A stretch of 64,000 bases of DNA from Sinonovacula constricta (GCA_007844125.1 CM017558.1:23283415-23347414), one strand, 5' to 3'; numbered from the stretch's first letter, positions 45,612 to 60,600 are shown. Made by a program: numbers and translations. Notes: generated from the letters alone by a model not told the origin.

Positions 45612-48600
45612 CTGAAATAACAAGATATATAATTATCATTTGTTTATTTAATAAGACACTACAAAATGTCTAGACAATATGGAACAGGCTCTCTGAACAA
45701 CAATGGTACAATTGTATTCGCAATGTTTAACTTTCTTTTTTTAACTGAAAATTGTTATCTTCAAGCTTTTTATCTAAAGCTGTATGTATCTACAAAAACA
45801 CATTCTTTTTCATTTAACTGCAAAATCGGGTACTGTTTTTGTAACACTGAACAAGCCACAAACAACATAAATTTGAACATTTTCAAATTTACAAATTAGC
45901 AACATATTGTAGGAACCAGACAAATTGTAACACAATTAAACAATAACAGTATATAAGTATGTATAAAACACAACATTTAATATATTCTCACCAATGTTAC
46001 TCCATATCTATACATAACAATCAACAGAGGATAATTTAGAAAAGGTTAATAGATCACTGAGGTAAGTGACTTTATAATAACGATGCAGAATTTAAGAATT
46101 TTAGTTCTAATAATTAATGGGTCTCTATTTTGGCAGTATTTTAAATTTTTACCATGGTGTTCATGTTTGTTTATTGGGTTTATTGTCCTACCAACAGTAT
46201 TTCAGTTATTTGGAGACGGTTTATTATGATGATTAATGACATTGCTATAATAACAGAAACACATGTACTATTTTTCACAGCAACTTTCAGGGTTAATTTG
46301 CCAAGTGCGTATATTCAATAGGTTTGAAAAAAGTCTGGCTTTCCTGTTAAATGGCCGTTTTGATATCATTGTAGAGATGTGTTGCCAAAAAAGAGTGTTT
46401 TATATATATTTAAGTACACATCTGAATTGTTATGCATTCTTTTTTTCAAATACATAACAAAGATTTTAAGCACAAGAGTCAATTTTGATGAGGAATTGGA
46501 TTGGATTAGCCGGCACTTTTGCCGATAGTGTGCATATCTATCATTATAGCACAGGGGCACTTATGAGGTGTCCAGGGACTGAATCCTGCCAGTCCATTAT
46601 ACTGACACCGATGAGTCAGTCCTAATGCTGTCCCCTTAGCCCCGAGCATTTGTAGGGAAGCCACTACTACCAACTTTAAAGTCTTCGGTTTGATCCTGCC
46701 GGGATTTGAACCAGCGATCCCCGATCATCAAACCAACACTCTACCAGTTGAGCTATTTAGGCCTGTCTCAATTTTGGTGAAATTTTCTGACAGTCATGTT
46801 TTGCAAAAGTTGGTTTTCTCAAAATATCCTGCTTATGTCAAAATGTCACTTTTTCAAAGCTTTTTGTAGCAGCAATTTCTCTAGACCTTTCCAGTAATTT
46901 TTAGATATGACAACTTCATGACTTTATGGTCATATCAGAAGGAAATAACAACAATGTCCACAGGAAATGTTGACAAAATAATTTAAACTTGCAGTTCTCA
47001 TGAGAACTGAAAAGCATAAAATATACGCTTGATTATCTAAATGAAGCAATTATCAGTTTTAGATATGTTGGATTCTTTAAAAATCATCACAAAAATGTCA
47101 ATGTCAATCCTTTAACATCACCAGAAAACATAAATTTTCTAAGGCTTCAGCATAGAGTGTAGATTCAGGTCAGTCAGCTTCCTCTGGGAGCCATTTGAGC
47201 AAATTCTAAACTAATTGCGGTTCAGTCTCAAGTAATATGTTTTGTTACCTTTTCATGAAGTTGTGAGCAAGTTACTAATAATTGTAGTAAATCGCTGGCA
47301 ATTGTAGCAGGTTAAGGGTAAATAACTACTGTTGTTACCTTTTTGCCCAGACTTGCTTTCTCTATCACCTTTGAAAGAGCTGCAGCTTTATTCTCAGCAT
47401 CTGAACCTGTTGAGCCATTGGAGAGAGTGCGGGTCTTCCGTCTGTAACATGTTTAGAATAATCACTAGATCTTGTTTCTGATAGTTTGGTTTATCGTCCA
47501 CCAAAAAGTCTTTAAAAATTATCAAGGCATGATTTTCACTTCGAGGTAGTACAGTGCAGAATTCACTTACCTATCGGCAATTTCTCTAGACCTTTCCAGT
47601 AATTTTCGAATATGACGATTTCATGACTTCATGGTCCATTTCAGGTGAAAGTAACGATAATGTCTACAGGACTAAAATAATTTCAACTTGCGATTCTGAT
47701 GAAAACTGAAAAGCGTAGAACACACCTGGCATGACACCACCACACCCTTTAACCTGATACCTAGCCTAACAGTTGAGGATATAACCTTTGCTTTTATCAA
47801 TACTAAAACATTTTTTTTACAAACTTGTTTTTATATAAATTTGTATTTAGTTTTGGACCTCTGTACTGTTCAGCTAATAGGGCCAGTGAAGTGGTGTTAT
47901 TTTGTATACAAAATCACATCTAATACACTATGGTCAGGTCCCTGGCTCGATCCCGGGCCGTGTCATACCAAAGTAAAAATGTTAGTGTGATAGCTCCCTT
48001 GCTAATGGTCAAGCAAATATAAGGGCAGTTCCACAATTGGTTGGCCTGGTGTCAGGAAAATGTGACTGGGTGTGATATCATGCCAGGTGTTCATGGCATG
48101 CTACAGTGAAGGCAGCACTATATATGCTTCAAGTGGACACCGTCTCCAGATAATTATCTTGAACAGCAAGCTGTACAAAATAGGTTTACACCTATTCTCG
48201 GGGCACTTGACACATAATGGGGTTATCAGTGCTCTCCAAAAATATTCATCTATCCGCTTGGCAAAATGAAAAATAGTAAGAAATACTTACACATTTTTGG
48301 CCTTTAATGTCAGTGTTGCAGCTGGGGACGGCTTCTTTTTGCCTGCTAATACAGTTTTTTTGTCTGTTGGGGAAGGGCTCGCAGAACTTTGTGGTGAAGA
48401 GGCAGGTGGTTTTGATTTTTCTCCACTCGACCTAAGTAGATGGCATAGTTGTTTTTAAATAAAACAATCTTAATAAATTTATAGTTTTATATTGGTTTGC
48501 ATCTTTATCTTTTTTCAGCCCTAATAACTTCATACAATATTGGCATTATGACATAATTCTGTCTTCACTGTGTATAGTATGTCATAAACTCCTGGCCTAG

Positions 48601-51600
48601 AACCACATCCAGTCATGTTATTCCAGGCGGGATAACCGGGCCAACCAGTCGTTAAACAATCCATATATTTGCTTGAGTGTAGCAAGAGGTTACACCTTTA
48701 TTTGCAATAACCTGTACATTGCAGTCAAGGTATGTACCTAGGGCCACCTGTACCTGAGGTTGATGCTAACTAACTAAAAGTTAAAACCTGACTGAATTGA
48801 AACAGGATATTTCTGAAAAAATCTGTACTTAGGAAATATTATTTTAAAACAAGTCAGTGTCCCGAACCTAGAAGCAGCGCCTTTCTTGCCAGGTTTAGGT
48901 GCTGGTGAGCCAGGAGACTTGAAGCTGCTGTCATCTGTGGTCTGTGAGGGGTCTTCTTCTTGTTCCTGGCTGATGGAGGAGGGTGAGGAGGCTTCTGTGT
49001 TCGATGCACCACGCCTAAAACAGGGGATGGGTAAGATTGCTTATCTTTTAAAAACATCACAGTGATAAAACTGACTAGGACAGCAAGTTCGACAATTTTG
49101 CCAATCATTCATTTATGAGTTGCATAAAAATATATACAAATATTACAGCAATTTAGCTGGAAGATCTCACATGAAGGTTTTACGCAGACCGGGGTTCGAA
49201 CCCCTCACTTGGTGACAGGCCAAATAAAGTTGGCAACTAGCTTCTCAACCTCAGCTGCCACCAAAATGAAAGAAAGTAAAAAAGATTAAAAACATAATCT
49301 GGTACTATGACTTTATAAGCGCATATATTCTTCAAGTTAGGATTTTTTTTTTACAAATAAAAATATTTCTAACATGAAAATGTCTGTGGTCAACTAATTA
49401 TGTTTACAAATACTTATTATGCATATCCTAAAAATAAATCATAAAAACTAAAAAGTGATAGAAATAATATTCTCATTTAAGCATAGAAGTAAATAGACTT
49501 AAAGTGATAAAATTATTTTATGGTAGAAAAAGACAGAAAGATGAAATTATTGGCACATTAACACAAAGTTATCGCTTCATTTTGCCTTGTGAACAATATT
49601 CTTGACCCATTTCTAGTTTTACAAAATGTTACAGGGTCTTTTACTATGTCTGTAAAAACCCAACAACAATGAAGAACCAGATTAAAAGTTTGTATAAATG
49701 TCTAACTTACTTTCTACTAGCAGCACCTCTCTTCCCCAAACCAGGTGAAGATTTGGCATCTTTCTCCAAATCAAACTTTTTCTTTTTTGGAGCAGAAACT
49801 TCTTCAACCCCCTCTTCCTCCTCTTCTACTTCCTCTTCATTATTTTCTTGTTCCTCCTCCTCTTCTTGTTCCTCCTCTGCTGGAGCTGCCCTCTTGCGAC
49901 CCCTGCCCCTTCCTGAAGCCCCATTCACAACCCCTGATGCAGAACCTCGTCCCCGCCCTCTTTTTCCACCTCGACCAGCACCTCTTCCCCGCCCAACACT
50001 TTTCTCCTCAGAGTCTGTAGTGTTTGTTTTTACACCTTTCTTTCCCTCCTCTTTTTGCTGAGAGCGTTTTACCATGCGTTTCTTGGGGGGTGGGGAGGTA
50101 TTTTCCTCAGTGTCTCCCATCTCCTGGGAGGACGCATCATCTACCACATCCTGGGTCTCCTGAGAATCACTCTGGTTCTTAGCACTGGTGTCCTGTGGAG
50201 ATTCTGACCCATTCATAGACTCTCCATCCTCCGTGTCACCTGCCTCACTGGCAGTAGCTGCTGCGACCTTCTTCCCTCGACCACGTCCTCGTTTCACAGG
50301 GGTAACCTCAGAATCTGTGTTGCTGCCTTCTGTACCATCCTGGCTGTTCTCTTGGTCATCTCTGTAAATTAAGAAAGTTCTGTTAGAAATCAACAAAATT
50401 TATACAATATTGAAACAAACTATCTTGAGAACATAAAGAACTTGAGCACAAACAAAATTAATTCCAACTTTTCATGTTGAAACATGAAAGAAAAGAAAAG
50501 AAAAGGGAGAAAAAAGAAAGAACCAGTGGACTGACATGCACCTAAAACTGTCAGCCTGTGATGACTTGGCTTTTATAGCAGACCCAATTTTGAAGCATTA
50601 CTGTAAAGGAAATACAAATTTTAATGGTGAAAACACCAAAGCCTAATCCTCTTTTTGATGGCAGGCTATTGGTTTAAACTTTAAAATGAATGATCCACAT
50701 TAACATGTCATTATTTAAATTATCAACATTAAACAACAGCTGGCCAAGGTAATAAATTCTTTAGCTAGAAATTTTTTAGGCTTCTGATCGGTCAGACTTT
50801 TTCATTAAGTTTAAATTTATAACCAACCAAATTCTTCGGAATTGACTTAGAATTAAGTTCACAATTTTATCATTCTGGTCCAATGTATAGTGTACTGAAA
50901 GTACAAAAATGTCCTGTTCTTCACCTTGAAAATACAACAAAGGTCAGCTAGAAATTGGTGTTTTGCCTTCACTGCCTAATGCAGGGAACACTTAACATGG
51001 CACTTATCTCCTGAATGAATAACCAGTGCCACACAAATGTACATAAACTACAAATGTGGCCAAAATCTGTCAGGAGTTTCATTATGGTTCTCCTTACTTG
51101 GCAGCTTTTTTCCTTGGAGTCCTTGGCTCTCTGGGACAGGTGGGGTTGGGGTTGACCACTGGTCCTGGACTCTCTACGATGATGGTCTCTAGTGTTGTTA
51201 CCTCCTGCCTGCGACTCTTGTAGAAAGGTGTGGGAGTGCTTACCGCAAGGGCAGGCAGCTGCTGCACCTCTGTCATAGCCTTTTTCTGCAACAGTAAACA
51301 TTCTCAGGTCAGATTGTCACAAGGCTTTCATAAAGGTCTGGTCTTGTGTCTAATACAGCTTTTCTAAGCATAGTTAGCTTCCTACCTATATTTAATGGAC
51401 CATGTTTTAGAAGACAATCACAATTTGCTTCTTAATCACCATGAGTATTGTTTATTGAATGACATTTTGCATTATGTGAAGTTTAATTTAAGGTTTAACT
51501 GTCATATTCTGGAACATTATTCTCTAGCATAAACACAGTTGACTTTTCGAATATAGTAGTATCATACGATTTTGCAGTGGAGTCACATTATTGCTATGGC

Positions 51601-54600
51601 AATAAAAGCTGTAATAAATATTAACTAACAACCAGTAATGTCTGGTAAATGGTTTGAATTATTTAGTAATGTCAAAGAAATAGATAGATTTGTAATATGA
51701 TTTTAAATAATATTAAATTTACCTTATGCTCTGGGCCTATTTTTTATATTTTGGAACACTGAAGTAATTATATTATTATTTTCTATAGATTAACAGCATG
51801 AGATTTAATTCTTTAATACCACATACAAACTTGGTTTGATTCCACCCAACTAACCAACCCTGCAACCAAGGCTGTTACAATATTATATTAACCCTATGTA
51901 GCTATAGCCAAATAAAGTGCAGTCCTTAGCAAAAAAAACTATTTCACCAAGAGAGCCCATTTTCCCCAAGTACCTAACAACATTATTTTATGACAACACC
52001 ACTTAACACAACACCACTTAACAGACAACTAACGTATGGCAGGGTAGAATTCTGACATGCAAGGAGACTCAAAGTTACACTGGAACTATAAATTTACATA
52101 GTATGACGCGATGTCATACCACAAGACTGCATATATCCCCATTAAATGTTCTACCAAGCAGCTGTGACATGCATATATCCCCATTAAATGTTCTACCAAG
52201 CAGCTGTGACATGTATATACCCCCATTAAATGTTCTACCAAGCAGCTGTGACATGCATATATCCCCATTAAATGTTCTACCAAGCAGCTGTGACATGCAT
52301 ATATCCCCATTAAATGCTCTACCAAGCAGCTGTGACATGCATATATCCCCATTAAATGTTCTACCAAGCAGCTGTGACATGCATATATCCCCATTAAATG
52401 TTCTACCAAGCAGCTGTGACATGCATATATCCCCATTAAATGTTCTACCAAGCAGCTGTGACATGCATATATCCCCATTAAATGTTCTACCAAGCAGCTG
52501 TGACATGCATATATCCCCATTAAATGTTCTACCAAGCAGCTGTGACATGCATATATCCCCATTAAATGTTCTACCAAGCAGCTGTGACATGCATATATCC
52601 CCATTAAATGTTCTACCAAGCAGCTGTGACATGCATATATCCCCATTAAATGTTCTACCAAGCAGCTGTGACATGCATATATCCCCATTAAATGTTCTAC
52701 CAAGCAGCTGTGACATGCATATATCCCCATTAAATGTTCTACCAAGCAGCTGTGACATGCATATATCCCCATTAAATGTTCTACCAAGCAGCTATGACAT
52801 TACATACCTTTTCCAAGTTGAAGTCTTTAGGTAGGTAAACTGTTGTGTTTATTGATGTCTGAAATATAGATATTAATATTTTTTATACAATGATAACTGA
52901 AAATTGCATTCTACATTTAAATTATCTCTCTATGTGTCAAAACATTTGTGCCAAGGCATAATTTAGACTTCAAATATAATTGTGACCATATAAGCAGTGA
53001 AAAAGACCAGCAAGGCAAAAACCTATAATGTGCAAAACAGTAACTTATTTAAACATACATTTAATTGATAACCAATTTTATTCTAAGTTGTTTAGGATAA
53101 AGTTAAAAATGGGTAATATTGCATTTTTTTACCCCTTTCATTCATGCATGTGCCATTTTATGACTTTGTGAAGCACTCACAATTATCAGTTTTATCTTTA
53201 GTATAATCTGTACTACTTAGGGTTCATCTGTTGACTGGTTTGACCATAGATTCACTAATAAATGATGAAACATACATGTGTTAGAAATAGCTTTAAAGAA
53301 TATTTTTTAAAAATAAGTTTAGTTTCAAAATCATAAACATGTACTATGGGAGTGGGATGAGATTAGCCGGCATTTTTGTGGATACTGTGCAGCGACATTT
53401 CTATCATTAAAGCACAGGGGCACTTATGAGGTGCCCAGGGACTGAACCGGCCGGTCCATTATACTGACACTGACAAGTCCGACATAATGCTGTCCCCTTA
53501 GCCCCAAGCGTTAGGAGGGAATCCACTACTACCAACTTTAAAGTCTTTGGTTAGACCCGGCCGGGGTTTGAACCCACAACCTCCCGATCTGCAAGCCGTG
53601 CGGCTGGTCATGTACTATGAATAAAAGGGTTCATTTATATGCTATTGAGGAAGGTTTGACATACCTTATCTGGTTTTGTGAAGAGTTTCTTTGGTAAGAC
53701 AGGGTCCACATTACTTTCTTTGAGAACAACATTGGTGATGTTTTTCTGTAGCAAGCCCAGAGCCATGTCGCAGACAGCATACAGTTTCTGTTAACATTAA
53801 ACATGAATTAAAAAGCAATGGATCACTACTGTATATGAATTAAAAGTTCAACTTAAAATCACATTTGAGTTAAAAGAAAAAGTGTGTTTCTTGTATATTA
53901 GGACTATGAACTTATAACAATCAAGACTGGACCTATTTTAAAAATTCTTTATTATAGGTTCTACTGTGGTATCATTTTATTTAGCGATGGCTTAATTTTC
54001 GCGTATTTCGCGCTCGGGCCAGTGCGCGAATTTAAAACCTAAGCTAATATTCAACCATATAGTTCAACATACGTATCCGAAACGTGCTAATGTCAGAATG
54101 GACCTACACTTTGTATTTAGTTGTCCGTATCGCTATTTGATAAAAATTTGAAGTATTTCATATGAATAAAACAAAATATCATTTGCTGTAAAGCTGTAAA
54201 ACTTTTTGAGTCTTTTCAGTTCAATATTATGTATAAAGCTTACCTTTTTTAAGAATTTGTAACACATCCAATAACTGTGTTAATATTTGTTGGTCTATTG
54301 TTTTAATTTTCCAAGAGCTATGAAATGTGTGACAGTGAAATTGAGATCAGTGAAATTAGCACATTTCAACATCCCGGCTGTCAGTTTTAAGAATTCTTTT
54401 GATCTACGTCACAGTAAGCGAGTGTACTGGGAGAAATTTGGAGAAATGTTCACAGTGAAAAAAGATCAAAGGCTCACTTGCGGTTAGTGTTAAAACTCTG
54501 CTTCAAAGATATGATCAGATGAGGGACAAAGGTCAACAACAACAAAATAGAAGGAGTTATATCGAAGTTTAGGTAAAGGAAATTTTTTTGCTGACCTAAG

Positions 54601-57600
54601 CCGTGAACAAAAGGGTGATTAAAGCTGTACGTAAACTTATTAGTGGGTATCTACTCTACTACGGGAAGACCGACATGTTTCATTCGACCAGTGGGATTCA
54701 GTTTGTGTCACTACCCAATCATCTGGGAATTTCACACCTTTGGGCAGTGACATTTCTGTTTTCTGTGTAGATCAGCTTCGGTGGGAGAAGGCAGCCTCTC
54801 TTGGTTACCTATATAACGGGTACACTAATATACATGCTAGTTAAAGTATATTATAAATGGTCCAACTGTCGGGTCCCGTGTCAATTAGCGGCTCCGAATA
54901 AACAGCAGTCCGATAATTGACTACTAGTAACAAAGGAAGTGGTAACTGATAGGGGCCAACTGACACATGATTTCCTGGAGTGTTAAAAAAACAATATTGA
55001 TAACGGGTCAGTCATTTATTGATTATAATTTTATTTTTATTTGCGCGAATTTACGTCCGCGCGAAACAGCCTTTTTCCGCGATTGCGCGAAATTTCGTGC
55101 CAGCGAAATTAAATGATACCACAGTATTTGAAATTGTTACATTGGGTAACAGCAATGATTTTTCAGTTGTCATATTGGTGCTATCCAGTTAATTGTTAGT
55201 GAATATATAACTGAGCAGAATGCACACCAAAGGGCATCTGACTACCACACTACATGAAAGTTATCTCCCCTACCAATAATTAAATCCATGCAATGAGGGG
55301 CTATAGCTCTAAAAGGTTTGGATTAAGCATAAGAGAGGTAATCTCTGCAAAGCTTTGTGAAGTTTGAGCCACTTTGGCATTGACTTAAACACCCAAGTTT
55401 GTGTAACCGTTGATCCTAGCTCCAGGGTCTTACGGAGTTGGACTCCTCCTCGTCAGGTGCCTGAGCATCCTTGGTCTGTTTAATATTCTCCAGGAGACGC
55501 CTGAAGAACTGGTAGTTGTACTCCTCACTGCGCGACACCAGTGGCTCCATCATGAACCATAAGCACCTGTGGGAACAATAGAGCTTACCTATTTAATATA
55601 TATGGCTCAGTTCTACTAGAGAGCTCAGTTTTACAATACATAGGGCTCAATTTTACAAGATACATGATTCAGTTATACAATAATGATCATATATGGCCCA
55701 GTTAAACAATAATATTTCTCAGTTTTACAATATACAAGCCTCAGTTATACAATATATAATACAGTTCAGGTTTACAACGTATCAAATTACTAAAGGATTA
55801 ACCTTTTATGGGTGGGCACAGAAATACAGTGGCTAGTAATAAGATTTACTAATTACTTGCTCTTAAAGACCTCAATCAAGGTAACTTTTTCCACTCTGTT
55901 TATGGCTAACAGCATCAGTTTGAGTTATCAAATGCATTACTTACTCCTTGATGTTTTTCAAGGCCTGAAGATCCTCGTATGATTTGAGATCTGGATCGTG
56001 AGCCAGGAGATGAATGGTGTAAGGCATCACATACTCAGGGAGGTAGTTCATCATCCGAGCTAAACACAGACAAACAAAAACATCCAAGTCAACAATGGCA
56101 GTCAACAATGGCAGTCAACAATGGCAGAATTCTTATGTTCATAAGTTTTTTTTTGTTTCTTTTGTTACATCGCACAAACAAAATTATGGTCATATTGCAT
56201 ATTGGCCATGTCCAGCTAAATATTGGTGGAGGAAAACCCCAGACTGCAGCTTAGCTGGAAAACCTCTCCACATGAAAGTTCTTGACCCGACCAGGACTTG
56301 AACCCTTGTGGTGAGGGGCTGAGGAGTTATAAGTTGCCACATGTAATTGCTTAGCCATAGGAGACTCAGGTGAGTGTTTTCTTTTGTTCCTGAAATATAC
56401 TGCAGCGACACAATAATTGTCATAATAACGACATCAAGCATCTTGGTACGGAAAACCTCCAGGTAAAGGTACAGGTAGACCTTCAGGTGTACCGTAGGTC
56501 ATGTGCAAATACTATTATAAGTATTTTGCCCAGAGGAGTTATGAATCAGTGACAGCCACTCGAACTCAGGTGCCCCTTTATCACTTCTGTTTAAATTAAC
56601 AAATTATTGACATAATGAAATTCCACCTAACGCTAACAGAGAAAATGTTTGTTTATTGGGTTTATCATCCCACCAAAATTATTTCAAGTATCTGGAGACG
56701 GTGTCCACATGAAGCAAATATAGTGCAAACAGTCATGGAACTACTCTTAAATTTGCTTGAGAGTTAAGATAGGGAACTATACCACTACCATTTTTAACGA
56801 CTTTGGTATGTTACGGCTCGGGATCGAACCCAGGCCCTTCCGTACCTGGAGCCGACACTCTCTACCAATAGGGCTTCCAGGTCCGATCTAATGGAGAAAA
56901 CCATCAGAAAAATATCTAGGTTATAGTACCTTTAAGACAACGCAAAATATTGTTGTTTTTATTGTGAATGACAATCAAGAATGGATTTCAAAATGAACCA
57001 GCTAACATGGGAAGAAAAAAATGAGACTTACATCCGAGCCCGGGATTTTGTTTCATGTAGTCTCGTCTTCTTTGAATGTTCTGCTGGATGAACTTCTTAA
57101 TGCAGGTGCGTCTCTCTCGTACAGGATCATTGGCAGCCAGACTAAAGATGGACATGTACTCCAGAGGCAACCGTAGAGCATAAAGACCCTTGTGCAGCTT
57201 GACAGCAAACTTTAACCTCACATGGTAGCAGCTGTCCTAGAATTACAATGACCAGACTTGACATAAACAGACTGCTCACCTTTAATCACAGTAGCAGAAA
57301 TGATTCATTGCTAATTATCTGTAAACATGCTAGGCCCAAATTTATCAACCATTGATAAACAGTGTTATTCCAAATCAGGGTATTTCCTGCAGGCCTAGCA
57401 ATGTTATGTTAGCTTTACTCTTAGAATGTTCGCTCTGTAGCAATAAGAATATGCTATAATTAATTTGATCAAATTAAGGCTAAAAAATAAGGCTAAAAAG
57501 TAACTCTGCAGGTAATTTTTTTTTTATACATTATCTTCATTTACTTGAACACAGATATAACTGTTATATACATAAATGGTAATTCTTTGCGTCATCACAC

Positions 57601-60600
57601 TCAGATTCATAACTGACTTATTCTTGACAGGATTACTTACAGGCCTGTTGAGCCTGGTGTTATTAGCCTTTTTTAAAGCCATTATAAATAACGTAAACAC
57701 AAGAAAATCTTGTAACAGATGCACTAATACACTTTTACGTATGATTGAAAATGTATCTCAGTATGACCTGAACTGTTTATTTCTTGAGCATTTTTTTTAA
57801 TGCTTTTACCGATAAGCATGTTATTTCTAATGTTTTGTATCTAGACCACCATGAATGTAACTATTGCTCATATCCTTACATTGATGAGTAGGGCCAGTGC
57901 CTGGAACTGCTCCCGCAGCAAAAGGTCAGCAAACTCTGGATGTTCCATTAGCTTGATGATGCAGCAACCTGCCTGCAGCCTCAAACGAGCCAATTCTGGT
58001 TTGCTGCAAATATTTTACAGCAGATAGGTATATAAAGTACATATATATACAGTACCCACATACAAAGTTAAAACAGACAGAGAACAGAATTGTCCAAAGT
58101 CTAAAAACACCTTGAACTATTTTGATGGAAAATTTAATTCAAAATTATCAGACAAGAATCCTTAGGTAACAAAAATTAGGTAAAAACAAACTTGCCTTAA
58201 AATAAAAATTTTAATAGACAGAGCCTTAATATTGCTTAATGTTTAAAATTTTAAGAATTTCAAGCTTTAGCAAGAAACCTGGCTTGATAAAAAAAAAAAA
58301 ACATACTTGATGAGGCTTTTCTCCATGAGGTCTCCCTCGTGAACGATGACGGTGTAGAGGAGACGGAGAGTGGAGGTGCATGAGTTGTTGATGTTGGACT
58401 TGAGGCCCATCAACCACCGTACCAGCAGTTTCATGGCCTGGATCTGGATCAGAAACATATAAAAACAGGTACAGACAATGGCCTGGAAGTAACAGAGATT
58501 AAAAATTGTTATATCTTATTTAATAAGCTGGTTATACAACATAACTATGATTGTGTTGGCAACTTTCAGCTTTTATTAGCTAAAGACTCAAGCAGAATAT
58601 CTGTATAGATCCACTGAGGACCTTCAAAAATAAGGTGTTGTCCAATCGAGACCCATACCTGTTAAGTTAGAGACCGAGAGTCTGTAAGTATGGGACTTGA
58701 ATTGCTTGGCAATGAATGATTCTTATAGAATTTCATCAATTTCAAGTTAATATCAAAATGGAAGTGCAGATAACATGCTGAAAATGTGTAACATACCTTT
58801 GCTTGTGTTTCCTCTGTGACAAGATGATCTGAGTACCAGCTATCTAGCACTGGTGAACCATGGGTCTAGAGACAGAAAGGACACAGTTTCTATTATAGAA
58901 AACATAACTTAATACATGAGGGAATTTTATAAACTCTCTGGTTCAACAAGTTATCTCATCACCACAATCATTTTATAGGCTGTTGACTCACAAGCTCGCT
59001 GCATGGGACAAGGCATAAACATTAATCGACATGGCCATATCATTTCCATTTTTAACGACTGGCATGTCGTGGAACGACTGCGCTTCCAGGTCCAGTTCAA
59101 CATGCAAGGCAGTGAGCATAAACAACATGTATCACTTCTACAAAATTAAAAGAAGATATAGTATACAGTAAATGTTACTGCTTGCACCAAAAGTTGTGTC
59201 CAGAAAGTTTACAGGTTTGTGCATCTTATGAAATCTTCAATTAATCTGGATAGATGCCAGTTGGTTTAGATTAATGTATAACAGATGAGGCATGAAACAT
59301 CAAATTTTAACTCTTAGCGTGCTCAGTGTGAACTATTCAGGATTAGACATATAGTGTAGATACCGACCAGCCAGCTTCCAAAGTTAAGACTTCACTTTTT
59401 CTGCTTACTATTATTAAATGTATAAATACTGTAACCTACAGGCATGCATTTGATAGCATTACTATTTAGCAAAAAATAGCATAAAAATTGTTAAAGTAAT
59501 ATCATGCTTCTCACATTCATATGCCAAAAAAAATATAAAATTCATCACATACCCTGTCCTGCATGAGGAGTTCCTTAACAATATCCTTGGAGACAATGGA
59601 CTTCATACTCTGAGCAAACTCTTCAGGACATAGCTGGGAAATGTGCCCTAGTGACACAATTGATGTGATGTAGTTGGCCGACTCTGGGTTGATATTCTTC
59701 TTCACATGCTTCAAATAAATTCAGTGTAAATGTTCATTTCCTTGTTTTGAGGCAGATTTTTAGTGTTGGTGATGGTGGAGAATTGTAAAAGGTTTCTCAG
59801 CAGGAAAAATTTAGTCACAATTTGATTTTTTTTTAATGTTTTCAGAGAGCACTTTTATTGGTACCTATTATGTTGTTGTTGTTTAAACCTATTTATTTAT
59901 AGTCGATTGTGAAACAAGTTTTTTCAACTTATATCAATTCCTTTCGACTGCTCAATTCCTGGGTAGAACCAGTCCTCAGGTACTGAGTACCTGCAGCAAT
60001 GTGCAGTGACTAGACTTGCTCAGGAACTAACATCACATAATCGGTTTTGGGGTTCGTAACGAGAACCCGCCTTTCTGGAGCCCAACGTCTTAACCACTAG
60101 AACATGGAGAACTATACAACTACCATTGTTTAAGGTTGGCATTCTCTATTAAGAGCTGTCTGCATTGCCAGGGCTGGTTAATGAATGAATTTGTATTATT
60201 TTTTTAGTGGAGCCTAATAAAATCAAGTGCTAGAAATAAATGTGATGACATCAATAGGAGTAAACTCCTATGAGGGCTTGTCACAAAATTTACTATATGT
60301 TTGCTTTATTCCATGAAGAAAACTATCATGGTAGAGCGGTAAGAGTCGCTGACTACCCAGCACCTCACTGTGTGGGTTCGAATCACGATTGGGGCAAGAA
60401 CTTTCATGTGGGGAGGTTTTCCAGTTAATCTGTGGTGAGTCGATGCTTCTACCCAGGCATAAATCTGGTGTCTTCCTCCACCAATAAATAGCTGGATGAC
60501 GCCATGTTTGTGTCAGTGCGATGTAACAAAAAAATAAAATAAAACTATCATGATTGTATTTGTATCCAAAAGTTAACCTGAATATATTGACACCAACATT

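Noticed and set aside
49669..50061. Plus-strand frames opposite the large PDS5 tail exon
   Set aside because: Shadow of exon 14: Ser/Pro/Leu-rich reading of GAA/GAG-rich coding DNA on the opposite strand.
52086..52834. Open frames of 214-243 codons on both strands with a 14-residue repeat
   Set aside because: The 42-bp array is stop-free in several frames at once and lies within a PDS5 intron. Reading through the exon 12 donor hits a TAG in the first unit.
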